DNA of 64,000 bases from Saprospiraceae bacterium (lineage in GTDB: Bacteria > Bacteroidota > Bacteroidia > Chitinophagales > Saprospiraceae): NCBI GenBank assembly GCA_024103195.1, contig JAGFIW010000206.1, forward strand, positions 1-64,000. Reading direction: 5' to 3'. The position numbers were made by a program, and so were the translations under genes. Of this stretch, positions 55,608 to 64,000 are shown piece after piece (position 1 is the first letter of the stretch; each line of letters starts with the position of its first letter). The notes below the pieces were generated by a model. The model saw only the letters and a list, made by a program, of their open reading frames with translations, was not told where the DNA came from and searched no databases.

Positions 55608-56226
55608 GCCCGGTCGGTTTCACTACTTTTTGATGTACAAACCTTATGGGGTATTGTGCCAGTTTACGCCCGAAGTGCCGGGTCAAACCACGCTGGCGGA
55701 TGTGTATGCATTTCCCAAAGGCGTGTACCCGGCAGGCCGGCTGGATCAGGATAGTGAGGGTATGTTGTTGCTGACGGATGATCCCGGTCTGAAAACCATA
55801 TTGCTTGACCCGGCCAACCGCATGGCCAAATCCTATGCCGTGCAGGTGGAAGGGTCTCCTGCTGAAGCAGATCTTGCCCCTTTGACCGAGGGTTTGACCA
55901 TCCGGATCAAAGGGAAGCCCGTGTCTCTCCGGCCGGCCTTTTTCCGCATTCCACTTCACCCATTGGAATTACCTGAGAGGATCCCTCCGGTGCGTTTCCG
56001 CAAGCAAATACCCGACACTTGGGTAGAAATCGTGCTGACCGAGGGAAAAAACCGGCAAGTGCGCCGGATGATGGCCGCCCTGGGATTTCCTGTACTCCGG
56101 CTGGTTCGCACCGGCTTGGGCAACTGGAAAATGACAGACCTTGTTCCCGGACAGGTGGTTTCCTTCAACCGTGAAGAGGTCCTGGAACGTCTGGGTCTCG
56201 GTCCGAAAGGTCGCCTTCGCGATTGA
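55600..56226 (+). CDS. 23S rRNA pseudouridine synthase (RluE/RsuA family)
   Basis: 208 residues from the ATG at 55600, overlapping ychF by 8 nt. Family motifs: FLMYKPYGVLCQFT, YPAGRLDQDSEGMLLLTDDP with the catalytic Asp after the GRLD, and EGKNRQVRRMMAALGFPVLRLVRT. It lacks an N-terminal S4 domain, as does RluE, which makes pseudouridine 2457 of 23S rRNA in E. coli. The exact target site in this organism is inferred only. Confidence 0.9.
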   Translation: MSKPGRFHYFLMYKPYGVLCQFTPEVPGQTTLADVYAFPKGVYPAGRLDQDSEGMLLLTDDPGLKTILLDPANRMAKSYAVQVEGSPAEADLAPLTEGLTIRIKGKPVSLRPAFFRIPLHPLELPERIPPVRFRKQIPDTWVEIVLTEGKNRQVRRMMAALGFPVLRLVRTGLGNWKMTDLVPGQVVSFNREEVLERLGLGPKGRLRD

Positions 56227-56259
56227 CTTAAACCCAAAATGCCGTTCGTATTCCTGCCG

Positions 56260-57096
56260 TCAAAGGGACTTCCGGACCTGGCGTTCGCCAAGGCCATATT
56301 GGGTCCGGTGTTCCTCGGCCTTGGCAGCCAGTTGTTTGAGCCGGGTACTTCTCTTTCCCGGATCGGGGTGTGTACTCAGAAATTCCGGCATTTTGCCACC
56401 TCCGCTTTTGGCATTCATGCGGTCCCAGAATGCCGGGGCTTCGTTGATGTCATATCCGGCAATGGCAGCGAGGTACAGTCCTATTTCGTCGGCTTCGGAT
56501 TCATGCTTGCGGCTAAAGGGCAATAAGGCCCCCACCTGGGCGCCGACACCATAGGCGACCTGAAGAAGCTCCCGGGTCTCTTCGGGCTTGTCATGCAAGG
56601 CTACATCCAGGGCAACGCCACCCAACTGAGCCACGAGCATCTGACTCATCCGTTCATTGCCGTGATAGGCCAGGGCATGGGCCATTTCGTGGCCCAAAAG
56701 GACGGCCATGGCATCCGTATTCTGTACGACGGGCAATATCCCTGTATAGACTACGACTTTGCCACCCGGCATACACCAGGCATTGACCAGCGGATCTTCG
56801 ACCAGGTTGAATTCCCAGTTGAACCCTTTGAGCTCGGCAGAAAGGCCTTTGGCCAGATAATACTTTTCGATGGCGCGCTTGAGATTGTGCCCAACTTCCC
56901 GGACGAGGGTGGTCTTTTGGGCATCGCCGCTCAGTTTGTTTTGTTGGAGAAACTGGTTGTATTCCGTTAGAGACATGGCCGCCAGTTCCGATTCGGGCAG
57001 CATTTTCAATTGCTTGCGACCGGTGAATGCCACTTTGGTACACGCCGCCAGCAAAATGGCAGCGACGGACAGTGTGAGAAGGAATTTCGGTTTCAT
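56260..57096 (-). CDS. M48-family zinc metalloprotease lipoprotein
   Basis: 278 residues. Lipobox at LLAACTK (Cys about 19). The M48 domain contains LGHEMAHALAYHGNERMSQ, with the HEMAH zinc site near residue 143, and a later ADEIGLYLAAIAGYD where the Glu is the third ligand. Homologues such as LoiP/YcaL act in periplasmic protein quality control; this protein should do similar work at the membrane. The promoter region has CAAAAGTA (TACTTTTG on the minus strand) right upstream. Confidence 0.88.
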   Translation of the reverse strand: MKPKFLLTLSVAAILLAACTKVAFTGRKQLKMLPESELAAMSLTEYNQFLQQNKLSGDAQKTTLVREVGHNLKRAIEKYYLAKGLSAELKGFNWEFNLVEDPLVNAWCMPGGKVVVYTGILPVVQNTDAMAVLLGHEMAHALAYHGNERMSQMLVAQLGGVALDVALHDKPEETRELLQVAYGVGAQVGALLPFSRKHESEADEIGLYLAAIAGYDINEAPAFWDRMNAKSGGGKMPEFLSTHPDPGKRSTRLKQLAAKAEEHRTQYGLGERQVRKSL

Positions 57097-57116
57097 ACCC
57101 GTCTGGATGGTTGGTA

Positions 57117-57124
57117 CAAAAGTA
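57117..57124 (-). promoter_or_regulatory. Predicted -7 element for the M48 protease gene
   Basis: On the minus strand TACTTTTG (57124-57117) fits TAnnTTTG, 20 bp before the start at 57096. No clear -33. Confidence 0.35.
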
Positions 57125-57293
57125 AGACGGCTGCCAGGAAAAAAAGTTATCCATCCGGTCGGACAAACTACCGGTGAATGTCCATAAAGATGCCTGAACC
57201 ATGTCAGGATGGTCCTTTTTCATTAGGAATGCCCGGGCCCGGTGGGTATCCTTTCAACCAACTTTCAAATCCGGAAGTGATGTCAGATTCTTG

Positions 57294-58349
57294 TCAGACC
57301 TTGCGGTAAGCCACCTCTTTGACGGCGCGTATGATGCGCTCCGGGTTGGGGAGGAACGCATCGACCAGGGTAGAGGCGTATGGCAGTGAGGTGTCGGCGC
57401 TGTTGATCCGGATCACCGGGGCATCGAGGTGATCGAAGGCATGGCGTTGGACGGCATACGCCACCTCGCTCGACACGGAAGCAAAAGGCCAGGATTCATC
57501 CACGACCACCAGGCGGTTGGTTTTTTGCACGGAACGAATGATCGTCTCGTAGTCCATGGGCCGGATGGTTCGAAGGTCAATGACCTCCGCATCAATACCC
57601 TCGCGGGCCAATTCGGCGGCTGCCTGGAGACAGGTCCAGACCATTTTGTTGAAAGTGACGATCGTGACGTCCGACCCGGTGCGGCGGATGGCGGCTTTCC
57701 CGATTTCGACCACATAATCTTCACCATCCCGGGGTACTTCACCTAACGCCGGCAATTCGGTCTGCTGGAATTTGTAGTGGCGCTCACCTTGGCCGTTGGC
57801 AACGAGTTCCATGGCATAGAAGACTTCGGATTCCATCACGCAGACCGGATCAGGATCGCGGATGGCCGCCTTGAGCAGACCTTTGGCATCCACGGGGTCC
57901 ACACAGGAGATCACTTTGAGGCCGGGCGTGTTGCCGAGCCAGCTTTCAAAAGTCTGGGAATGCTGTTGGGCCAACTGACCGGCTGAGCCCGAAGGTCCGC
58001 GAAACACGATGGGACAACTGAAATCGCCTGCAGATTGGGAAAGCGTTTTGGCTGCATTGTTGACGATTTGGTCAAAGGCCAGCACGGCAAAGTTCCAGGT
58101 CATGAATTCGACAATGGGTCGCAATCCGTTCATGGCAGCGCCTACGCCAATGCCGGCGAATCCCAATTCTGCAATAGGGGTATCGATAACCCTTCGAGGT
58201 CCGAACTCCTCCAACATGCCTTTGCTGACTTTATAGGCTCCGTTGTATTCGGCCACTTCTTCGCCCATCAGGAATACGGTTTCGTCCCTGCGCATTTCCT
58301 CAGACATTGCCTCGCGAAGGGAGTCCCTGAGTAGTATTTGATAGCCCAT
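57294..58349 (-). CDS. pdhB: 2-oxoacid dehydrogenase E1 beta subunit (pyruvate dehydrogenase type)
   Basis: 351 residues from the ATG at 58349 (MGYQILLRDSLREAMSEEMRRD). E1 beta features: GEEVAEYNGAYKVSKGMLEEFGPRRVIDTPIAE, TWNFAVLAFDQIVNNAAKT, GPSGSAGQLAQQHSQTFESW, and VIDLRTIRPMDYETI. It forms alpha2beta2 E1 with a separate alpha subunit not in this window, and makes acetyl-CoA from pyruvate with E2 and E3. This differs from the fused E1 at 19528, so the genome has at least two 2-oxoacid E1 systems. Confidence 0.92.
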   Translation of the reverse strand: MGYQILLRDSLREAMSEEMRRDETVFLMGEEVAEYNGAYKVSKGMLEEFGPRRVIDTPIAELGFAGIGVGAAMNGLRPIVEFMTWNFAVLAFDQIVNNAAKTLSQSAGDFSCPIVFRGPSGSAGQLAQQHSQTFESWLGNTPGLKVISCVDPVDAKGLLKAAIRDPDPVCVMESEVFYAMELVANGQGERHYKFQQTELPALGEVPRDGEDYVVEIGKAAIRRTGSDVTIVTFNKMVWTCLQAAAELAREGIDAEVIDLRTIRPMDYETIIRSVQKTNRLVVVDESWPFASVSSEVAYAVQRHAFDHLDAPVIRINSADTSLPYASTLVDAFLPNPERIIRAVKEVAYRKV

Positions 58350-58369
58350 CGTGTACCGTTTTGGCGCTG

Positions 58370-58377
58370 CAAAAGTA
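58370..58377 (-). promoter_or_regulatory. Predicted -7 element for pdhB
   Basis: Minus-strand TACTTTTG (58377-58370), 20 bp before the start codon, fits TAnnTTTG. Confidence 0.35.
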
Positions 58378-58439
58378 GTCAACTCCCCGGCTAACGGTTT
58401 TCCCGGACACACAAATCCGCGTGAATGGCAAGAAAATCT

Positions 58440-58447
58440 TATCTTTG
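58440..58447 (+). promoter_or_regulatory. Predicted -7 element for the small lipoprotein-ytxJ-mnmD unit
   Basis: TATCTTTG, fits TAnnTTTG, 59 bp before the start at 58507. No -33 element seen. Confidence 0.35.
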
Positions 58448-58506
58448 TCTGACAACAAAGCTCCTACATCCTCCGTTTGAGAACAAACACGTCAAAGGTC
58501 CCGTAC

Positions 58507-58662
58507 ATGAAAAAGGGTTTCAAAATTCTCCGTTCCGCTGCCCTGCTCGGCCTCGTTCTTTTGGCCACTTCCTGCAATCGCGGCAACGGATGCCCGAACA
58601 ACTTCAAAGTGACCGAGGGGCTTGAAGCCGCTCTTCAGTCCGTGATTGCCATGTTGTTCTGA
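58507..58662 (+). CDS. Small lipoprotein, 51 residues
   Basis: From ATG 58507: basic start KKGFKILRS, hydrophobic AALLGLVLLA and lipobox LATSC with the Cys at about 20, then a short 31-residue mature part with Cys (NGCPNNF) and a hydrophobic end. A real but very small exported protein by appearance; function unknown. It precedes ytxJ by 5 bp. Confidence 0.55.
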   Translation: MKKGFKILRSAALLGLVLLATSCNRGNGCPNNFKVTEGLEAALQSVIAMLF

Positions 58663-58667
58663 ACCAT

Positions 58668-59015
58668 ATGGCGTGGTGTACCCTCCGGGAGGATTCTGCT
58701 TTCGATGATCTCCTGGCTGCCTCCCATCACCAACCCATCCTGCTCTTCAAACACAGTCCCCGTTGCGGGACCAGTTTTTTCGTGCGTCGTCATCTGGAAA
58801 AATCTTCCTCCCTGGCGGGCCAGCCCATCTTTTGGGTGGACGTCATCCAGCACCGGAATTTGGCGCGCAGGGTGTCCTCCACACTGGCCGTGCCGCACGA
58901 ATCCCCTCAACTTCTTCTGATCCACCGGGGAGAATGTGTGTGGGCAGAGGACCATCATGCCATTCTTGACGAGGAAGTAGTCCGTGAACTGGAGCGGTAT
59001 CGAATGACGGCATGA
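58668..59015 (+). CDS. ytxJ: Bacillithiol system redox protein YtxJ
   Basis: 115 residues. Thioredoxin-like family; LLFKHSPRCGTSFFVRRHLE holds the single conserved Cys, followed by DVIQHRNLARRVSSTLAVPHESPQLLLIHRGECVWAEDHHAIL, the pattern HESPQ..VW..SH of YtxJ. By family it works in bacillithiol-dependent disulphide chemistry, implying bacillithiol use by this organism. Overlaps mnmD by 4 nt (ATGA). Confidence 0.87.
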   Translation: MAWCTLREDSAFDDLLAASHHQPILLFKHSPRCGTSFFVRRHLEKSSSLAGQPIFWVDVIQHRNLARRVSSTLAVPHESPQLLLIHRGECVWAEDHHAILDEEVVRELERYRMTA

Positions 59016-59692
59016 GCAGTCCTGCCATGATTCTGCTGACGGAAGACGGATCCCCTACCCTTTACGCTCCCCGTTTTCAAGCCACCTATCACTCGCGGCA
59101 CGGTGCGTTGCAGGAATCAAATCACGTTTTTCTGGAGGCGGGGTGGCGCTTTCGGATTACCCAACCGGTATCCGGGCCATTGCGCATTTTCGAAATGGGA
59201 TTTGGGACGGGTCTCAATGCCTTTCTCACGTGCCTCGCCACAGCAAAAATGCGGGTTGACACGAAATACATTTCGTTTGACCTGTATCCCGTCGAACCAG
59301 CGATTACAGATCAACTGATGTATACCGGGATGGAGGATCCGGAAGCCAAAGCCCTGTTCCGGCAGCTGCACCAGGCGGAATGGGAGCAGGATGCCTCCGT
59401 TGCGCCCTATTTCACCCTTTTAAAATCCAGGCAAGACATCTGTTCGGCCTCATTTCTGCCTCCTTCTGATCTGATCTACTACGACGCATTTGGTCCCGAG
59501 ACGCAGCCCGAATTGTGGTCAGAATCCGTGCTTTCCGTTGTTGCCTCGGCATTGGCACCTGGTGGAGTATTGGTTACTTATTGTGCCAAGGGGGATGTGC
59601 GCCGTTGCTGGCAAAGGGCCGGATTGCAGGTGGAACGGTTGCCAGGCCCGCCGGGTAAACGGGAGATGCTGCGTGCCATCAAGCCTTTTTGA
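59012..59692 (+). CDS. mnmD: tRNA (5-methylaminomethyl-2-thiouridine)-methyltransferase
   Basis: 226 residues. MnmD-type methyltransferase: ATYHSRHGALQESNHVFLEAG, the SAM motif RIFEMGFGTGLNAFLT, and the DLIYYDAFGPETQPELWS segment typical of the MnmC N-domain. Unlike E. coli MnmC it has no C-terminal FAD oxidase, so the oxidase must be a separate protein if present. It finishes mnm5s2U34 in tRNA anticodons. It is coupled to ytxJ by an ATGA overlap. Confidence 0.9.
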   Translation: MSSPAMILLTEDGSPTLYAPRFQATYHSRHGALQESNHVFLEAGWRFRITQPVSGPLRIFEMGFGTGLNAFLTCLATAKMRVDTKYISFDLYPVEPAITDQLMYTGMEDPEAKALFRQLHQAEWEQDASVAPYFTLLKSRQDICSASFLPPSDLIYYDAFGPETQPELWSESVLSVVASALAPGGVLVTYCAKGDVRRCWQRAGLQVERLPGPPGKREMLRAIKPF

Positions 59693-59728
59693 GCCGGGGA
59701 AGTTTCTATCTTTCGGGAAATTCGATCC

Positions 59729-61042
59729 ATGAAGAAATTGGCCCTTCACTGGCAGATTTTGTTGGGCATTGTGGCTGGCGTTCTGGCGGGTTGGCTGGCC
59801 CTGGTCACGGGAGGCCAGTCATGGCTCCAAGACTGGATCAAGCCATTGGGCATCATATTCATCAACTTTTTGAAGCTGATTGCCATACCGCTGATCATCA
59901 CCAGCCTGATCACCGGTGTCGCTCAGCTCAAGGACATCAGCAAGTTTTCCCGCATAGGCATCAGGACGATCGCTTTGTATTTGGTGACGACCGTCGTGGC
60001 CGTCACGCTTGGACTCCTCCTGGTCAATATCGTTAGGCCATCGCGGGGGCTTTCCGACGATACGCGACAAAACCTGCTTGAAAATTATGCGGGGGTGGCC
60101 TCCGGCAAAATCGAACTGGCCGAACAAGCCCAGGAATCGGGGCCATTGCAACCCCTGGTGGACATTGTCCCGGACAATATTTTTGGAGCACTTTCGGGAA
60201 ATGCCAACATGCTTCAGGTCATCTTTTTCGTCATCTTCCTCGGTATCGGGCTCATTTTGATCCGGGAGGAGGATGCACAGCCTGTTATCGGCTTCTTCCG
60301 GGGATTGAATGAGGTCATCATGAAACTGGTGGATCTGATCATGCTGACCGCCCCCGTAGGCGTGTTCGCGCTCATGGCTACCCTTGTGGTGGAATCTCCC
60401 AGTCTGGATTTGTTCCAGGCCCTGATGTTTTACAGTTTGACGGTGGTCCTGGGTTTGGTCATTCTGATCTTCGGTTTCTATCCTTTGATCGTGCGGGTGT
60501 TTGCCGGCAGGTCGTACCGTTTTTTCATGAAAGGCATCGCACCGGCCCAGTTGCTGGCTTTTTCCACCAGTTCCAGTGCCGCCACCCTACCGGTTACGAT
60601 GGAAAGGGTGGAAGAGCATTTGGGTGTTGAGGAAGAAGTGGCGAGCTTTGTATTGCCGGTAGGCGCTACCGTCAACATGGACGGCACCAGTCTGTACCAG
60701 GCCGTGGCGGCTGTATTTATTGCCAACACGCTCGGTCTAGAGTTGACACTGACCCAGCAATTGACCATCGTTTTGACAGCTACATTGGCTTCTATTGGAT
60801 CGGCGGCCGTTCCGGGAGCCGGCATGGTCATGCTGGTCATTGTGCTCAATGCCATTGGTGTGCCTGAGGCCGGGCTGGCACTGATTTTCGCTGTCGACCG
60901 TCCGCTGGACATGTTGCGTACGGTGGCCAATGTCACCAGTGATGCCAGTGTTTCCATGATTGTAGCCCGCCAATTGGGCTTGTTGAAGGAGAAGCCGGAA
61001 GAGAAACGGCTAAGCGACTATTATCATCCCGGAGAGCCATAA
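59729..61042 (+). CDS. Dicarboxylate/amino acid:cation symporter (DAACS family)
   Basis: 437 residues. About 8 transmembrane segments plus two re-entrant loops of the GltPh fold. Motifs: LKLIAIPLIITSLITGV, AFSTSSSAATLPVTMERVEE (serine-rich hairpin 1), VLPVGATVNMDGTSLYQAVAAVFIA with the NMDGT motif, and GAGMVMLVIVLNAIGVP (hairpin 2). It should take up glutamate, aspartate or C4-dicarboxylates with Na+ or H+. It starts 36 bp after mnmD and ends 27 bp before the next gene. Confidence 0.92.
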   Translation: MKKLALHWQILLGIVAGVLAGWLALVTGGQSWLQDWIKPLGIIFINFLKLIAIPLIITSLITGVAQLKDISKFSRIGIRTIALYLVTTVVAVTLGLLLVNIVRPSRGLSDDTRQNLLENYAGVASGKIELAEQAQESGPLQPLVDIVPDNIFGALSGNANMLQVIFFVIFLGIGLILIREEDAQPVIGFFRGLNEVIMKLVDLIMLTAPVGVFALMATLVVESPSLDLFQALMFYSLTVVLGLVILIFGFYPLIVRVFAGRSYRFFMKGIAPAQLLAFSTSSSAATLPVTMERVEEHLGVEEEVASFVLPVGATVNMDGTSLYQAVAAVFIANTLGLELTLTQQLTIVLTATLASIGSAAVPGAGMVMLVIVLNAIGVPEAGLALIFAVDRPLDMLRTVANVTSDASVSMIVARQLGLLKEKPEEKRLSDYYHPGEP

Positions 61043-61069
61043 AATCTTTTTCATCCTATTGCCTGGCAT

Positions 61070-63673
61070 ATGTTGAACCCTTATTTATCCCGATCTGTCC
61101 CGGGTCTAGCCCTCCTGTCTGTTTTGGCGGTCTTTGGATGCCGTCCCTCAACGGAATCCCGTCTTCCGCCACCTACGGATGGCGAAACCCAGATTCGCTG
61201 GAATTCGGAAGAGGGTGAAAACCAGCATTTGCGGGACACCTGGATTGCAGGGATGCACCGGGCCGCCCCTGGAACAGACTGGAAGGCTCTTGAGGCCCAG
61301 CACCGGGCCCTGTTGCAGGTGGAGAGGCAACAAGGGGCGGAGCCTGACCGGGATGGCATGGAATCGCTCGCAGATGGATATCTGAACGGAATATGGCATG
61401 AGCGGGGGAGCCGTAACCAAGCGGGATCCGTCGTAGCCACCGCCTTTGATCCCGAATCGGAGGACATTTGGCTGATTTCTGCGGGCGGGTCGTTGTGGAA
61501 GGGGAATCTGGACGGAAAACATTGGGAAGTCATCCGGGAGGACATGACGTTTGAAGGGGAGCTGCTGCATTTCATTCCCGGCCCTTCAGGAAGAAGGATG
61601 CTGGCCATGGTGAACAAAATCCTGCATTACTCGGATGATGACGGCGAGACCTGGGTGGCTGCCGAGGGGATGACCACGGATTACGACAATTGGGGAAGCC
61701 GTAAGGATCCCGTTGTCGTGGAAGGGGCCGGACATACGATATTCCTCCTCGTGCAGGAGTGGCTTTCAGGTCCATGGAAGTCCGATGTCGGGATCTACAT
61801 GAGTCAGGATCTTGGACAGTCGTTTACCAAGACATGGTCTTTTCAGTCTGAAGATCCCGGCCGGTTTGCCATGACGCTGGTGACGGGAACGGACAGGGTG
61901 GTGATTTTGGAAAAGGTGAATGATGCCACCACCCGCATCCTGGAACTGGATACAGAAACCGGAATTCCTCAAGAAGCAGGTTGGAATGCCTTTTTCGGAG
62001 TGGGAAGTGTCGGGGCTTATGTCCATGGGGTGGAAGTCGGCGGTGAAACCCGTTTGTACACCTACGATTCGGCCAACCAGTTTTACCTGTCCACGGACAT
62101 GGGTGCTACATGGCAACCTCTGGGTACGGTGGATGAGCGTCCCTGGGGGGTGGGCATGTTGGTCAGTACCGTAAATCCCGATGTGATATTTGTCGGAGGT
62201 GTCCATTGCCACCGGAGTTTTGACGGGGGACAGACCTTCGCGCGTTTCAATGACTGGTGGGATTATTACGACAACGTCAATGGTGCGCTTCATGCCGACA
62301 TGATGTATTTCAGGGAATTCAGGAAAAAGGATGGCACCCCGTTTTATCTCTTTAGCAACCACGGGGGTTTGAACGTCAGTTATGACGGCGTTACGGTTGA
62401 CAATCTGGGTCTGAGTGGGTTGAACGTCAGCCAGTATTACGATGTGGTCACGGATCCTATTGATGAGTTGTATATCTATGCCGGGAGCCAGGACCAGGGA
62501 TTCCAAAGGGCTTTGGATTTGTGGGAAAACGACCAACTGGATTTCGAGCAAGCCATTTCAGGCGATTACGGACATATGGTTTTCACGGACTACGGTCAGC
62601 GGTTGTGGATGGTGTATCCGGGTGGTTGGATCACCTACTGGCCGAGTCCCTCCGGGGGTGGCTACACGGCCAGTTACGAAGTGGATTCAGAGGACGAGAG
62701 CGTGTGGATTCCGCCTTTGGTCGCCCATCCCGACCCGGCGCAGAATGTCGTATTTCTGGCTGGAGGCAATGACGAAGGCGGAGAGGGCTCTTACATCATC
62801 CGGCTGGCGTTTGAGGGTGGTGAAATTCAGGCGACGCAACTCCCCTTCGATTTCAAGGCATTTTCGGAAGGTGAGGTGAGCGCCATGGCTTTTTCTCCGC
62901 ATGATCCCAACCGGATGTACGCTGCCACGACCAACGGTTATTTCTTCACTTCGCAGGACCAGGGCCAAACGTGGGAGCCTGCAGTCGGCTCCGTACCGGG
63001 TGGTCACTATCTCTACGGGTCGGTCATCCTGCCCTGTCCGGTCGAGCCCGACCGCGTTTATTTTGGCGGCAGCGGTTATTCCAATGCGGCCGTCTGGGTG
63101 TCGGAGGATGGCGGGCAGACCTTTGTTTCGATGAATGAAGGGCTTCCTGCTACTCTGGTGCTGGATATGGCGGCCACACCCGACGGAAAGTTGTTGTTTG
63201 CGGGGACGGAAAGCGCCCCTTATGTCTTTGTCCGAGAGACGGGCCAATGGTATCCGATGAGTGGTGTGACGGCCCCTTTGCAGCGGTACTGGAGTGTGGC
63301 GTATTTGCCCCAACAGCACCGGGTGCGGTTTGGCACCTATGGCCGGGGTATTTGGGATTTTGCCATTGACGAATCCGTTTCCACGGTTTCCACCGGAGGG
63401 GCTGCCTCCACGCACCAGGGTCTCGTGTATCCCAATCCGTGCCGGGAACCTGCATTTTCCTTTGTTTTGCCGGGCTTGCGTCCGGGCAGGGAGGTAGATG
63501 TGGCGGCGTATGATATACGGGGAAACCGGGTCTTCTCCCATCGAGCGATGGCGACCGGAGACGGACAGCATCTTGTTGTGCCTTTGCCGTCTTCCCTGCC
63601 TTCCGGGGTTTACTATTTGTTGGCCGGTCAGGGCGGTCGTAGATGGTCTGCTGCGTTCACGACTGTCCGGTAG
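61070..63673 (+). CDS. Large exported sialidase-like beta-propeller lipoprotein with T9SS sorting tail
   Basis: 867 residues. The leader ends ALLSVLAVFGCRPSTES, a lipobox. The body (about 90-780) shows repeated BNR/Asp-box blades: YSDDDGETWVAAEG, MSQDLGQSFTKTW, LSTDMGATWQPLG, SQDQGQTWEPAVG, SEDGGQTFVSM. These fit a VPS10/sialidase propeller of two linked domains. The end VYPNPCREPAFSFVLPG to FTTVR is a type A T9SS sorting domain. A lipobox with a T9SS tail is unusual, so the Cys may be incidental. No active site is certain. A possible glycosidase or binding protein at the cell surface. Confidence 0.85.
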   Translation: MLNPYLSRSVPGLALLSVLAVFGCRPSTESRLPPPTDGETQIRWNSEEGENQHLRDTWIAGMHRAAPGTDWKALEAQHRALLQVERQQGAEPDRDGMESLADGYLNGIWHERGSRNQAGSVVATAFDPESEDIWLISAGGSLWKGNLDGKHWEVIREDMTFEGELLHFIPGPSGRRMLAMVNKILHYSDDDGETWVAAEGMTTDYDNWGSRKDPVVVEGAGHTIFLLVQEWLSGPWKSDVGIYMSQDLGQSFTKTWSFQSEDPGRFAMTLVTGTDRVVILEKVNDATTRILELDTETGIPQEAGWNAFFGVGSVGAYVHGVEVGGETRLYTYDSANQFYLSTDMGATWQPLGTVDERPWGVGMLVSTVNPDVIFVGGVHCHRSFDGGQTFARFNDWWDYYDNVNGALHADMMYFREFRKKDGTPFYLFSNHGGLNVSYDGVTVDNLGLSGLNVSQYYDVVTDPIDELYIYAGSQDQGFQRALDLWENDQLDFEQAISGDYGHMVFTDYGQRLWMVYPGGWITYWPSPSGGGYTASYEVDSEDESVWIPPLVAHPDPAQNVVFLAGGNDEGGEGSYIIRLAFEGGEIQATQLPFDFKAFSEGEVSAMAFSPHDPNRMYAATTNGYFFTSQDQGQTWEPAVGSVPGGHYLYGSVILPCPVEPDRVYFGGSGYSNAAVWVSEDGGQTFVSMNEGLPATLVLDMAATPDGKLLFAGTESAPYVFVRETGQWYPMSGVTAPLQRYWSVAYLPQQHRVRFGTYGRGIWDFAIDESVSTVSTGGAASTHQGLVYPNPCREPAFSFVLPGLRPGREVDVAAYDIRGNRVFSHRAMATGDGQHLVVPLPSSLPSGVYYLLAGQGGRRWSAAFTTVR

Positions 63674-63691
63674 CCTTCGGGTTGGCGGACC

Positions 63692-64000
63692 TCAATAGCG
63701 CTCGTCGCGCACCATGGGGAGTTTTTCCATGGACGTCACATCCAGGGACGGGAAACCGAAATCGAGGGTGATCCGGCCGTACAGGAGATAGATGCCCTGT
63801 CCCCGGAAGGGGTAGCGGGCCAGGGATGCCGGGAAATGAGTAGTATCAAAGAATTGCCCTTCCCGGTCCAGCCAGGTGCCGAAATTCATGTGTTCCCGCC
63901 GCACGGTGGTGACGTGCTTGCGCACGACGTAATAGCCGGTCATCGCCACCTGCTTGCCTGCCTGTGCACGCATGTCGCGGACCAGTATGGTACCCACGGG
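63692..64000 (-). CDS. C-terminal part of a DnaE-type (DnaE2-like) DNA polymerase III alpha subunit
   Basis: Partial gene: the frame is open to the right edge with no stop, and the first in-frame start (GTG at 63997) is almost certainly internal. The 102 codons match the C-terminal OB-like module of the Bacteroidota second DnaE class: MTGYYVVRKHVTTVRREHMNFGTWLDREGQFFDTTHFPASLARYPFRGQGIYLLYGRITLDFGFPSLDV, ending EKLPMVRDERY. This module is absent from the truncated polymerase at 30993-33461. The rest of the gene would lie to the right of the window, so whether it is a full copy cannot be seen. Confidence 0.85.
   Translation of the reverse strand, partial: PVGTILVRDMRAQAGKQVAMTGYYVVRKHVTTVRREHMNFGTWLDREGQFFDTTHFPASLARYPFRGQGIYLLYGRITLDFGFPSLDVTSMEKLPMVRDERY

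Noticed and set aside
1-64000. tRNA, rRNA, CRISPR arrays, insertion sequences, prophage genes
   Set aside because: I looked through the gaps between genes and saw no cloverleaf, regular spacer array, transposase or phage gene. A tRNA scan and CRISPR search would confirm this.

Overview
The window looks like the chromosome of a member of the Bacteroidota, most likely the class Saprospiria. The evidence is family content: type IX secretion (T9SS) C-terminal sorting domains of both type A and type B, a PorT-like protein encoded directly after ubiE, an OstA-like protein, DUF4293, YtxJ (a bacillithiol-linked protein), MnmD, the short Bacteroidota arginine decarboxylase, and upstream motifs matching the Bacteroidota -7 element TAnnTTTG. 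Shine-Dalgarno sequences are mostly weak. Genes are densely packed in short operons with many 4 to 8 nt overlaps. I found no rRNA, tRNA, CRISPR array, transposase or phage gene.

Left part (1-16500): an M1-family peptidase running off the left edge, a universal stress protein that may be leaderless, a D-amino-acid-oxidase-like flavoprotein overlapping an OstA-like gene, the rplU-rpmA operon (L27 carries an unusual helix-hairpin-helix tail), an aspartyl protease with PDZ domain, a PLP decarboxylase, a metal-binding domain protein with an amino acid permease, Lon protease, and a topoisomerase IV subunit B.

Middle-left (16700-30750): a beta-propeller lipoprotein, a methyltransferase, then a + strand run tied to 2-oxoacid and fatty acid metabolism (enoyl-CoA hydratase, fused E1 alpha/beta 2-oxoacid dehydrogenase, 2-hydroxyacid dehydrogenase, RarA ATPase, and an acyl-CoA dehydrogenase interrupted by a single in-frame TGA). 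Next come a secreted C10 (streptopain-like) protease with an overlapping lipoprotein gene and a secreted M28 peptidase.

Accessory-looking island (30990-41400): a C-terminally truncated second DnaE-type polymerase, divergent from an HTH-Fic protein across a perfect 25-bp palindrome that overlaps the polymerase's predicted -7 element; a 1485-residue T9SS type B surface protein with a 181-residue tandem repeat; and an unrecognised secreted protein.

Right part (41400-64000): rhodanese, NUDIX, pyrE, an M42 aminopeptidase, trmD, a DksA-like regulator, arginine decarboxylase, a TPR protein, gyrA, ubiE-porT, AcpH (apparently with a CTG start), ychF, an RluE-like pseudouridine synthase, M48 protease, 2-oxoacid dehydrogenase E1 beta, ytxJ-mnmD, a dicarboxylate symporter, and a large sialidase-fold T9SS cargo. 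At the right edge lies the C-terminal module of another DnaE-type polymerase, the part missing from the copy at 31 kb.

No single obviously new defence or biosynthetic system stands out. The most promising leads are the dnaE/palindrome/HTH-Fic locus, the L27 fusion, and the nonsense-interrupted acyl-CoA dehydrogenase.
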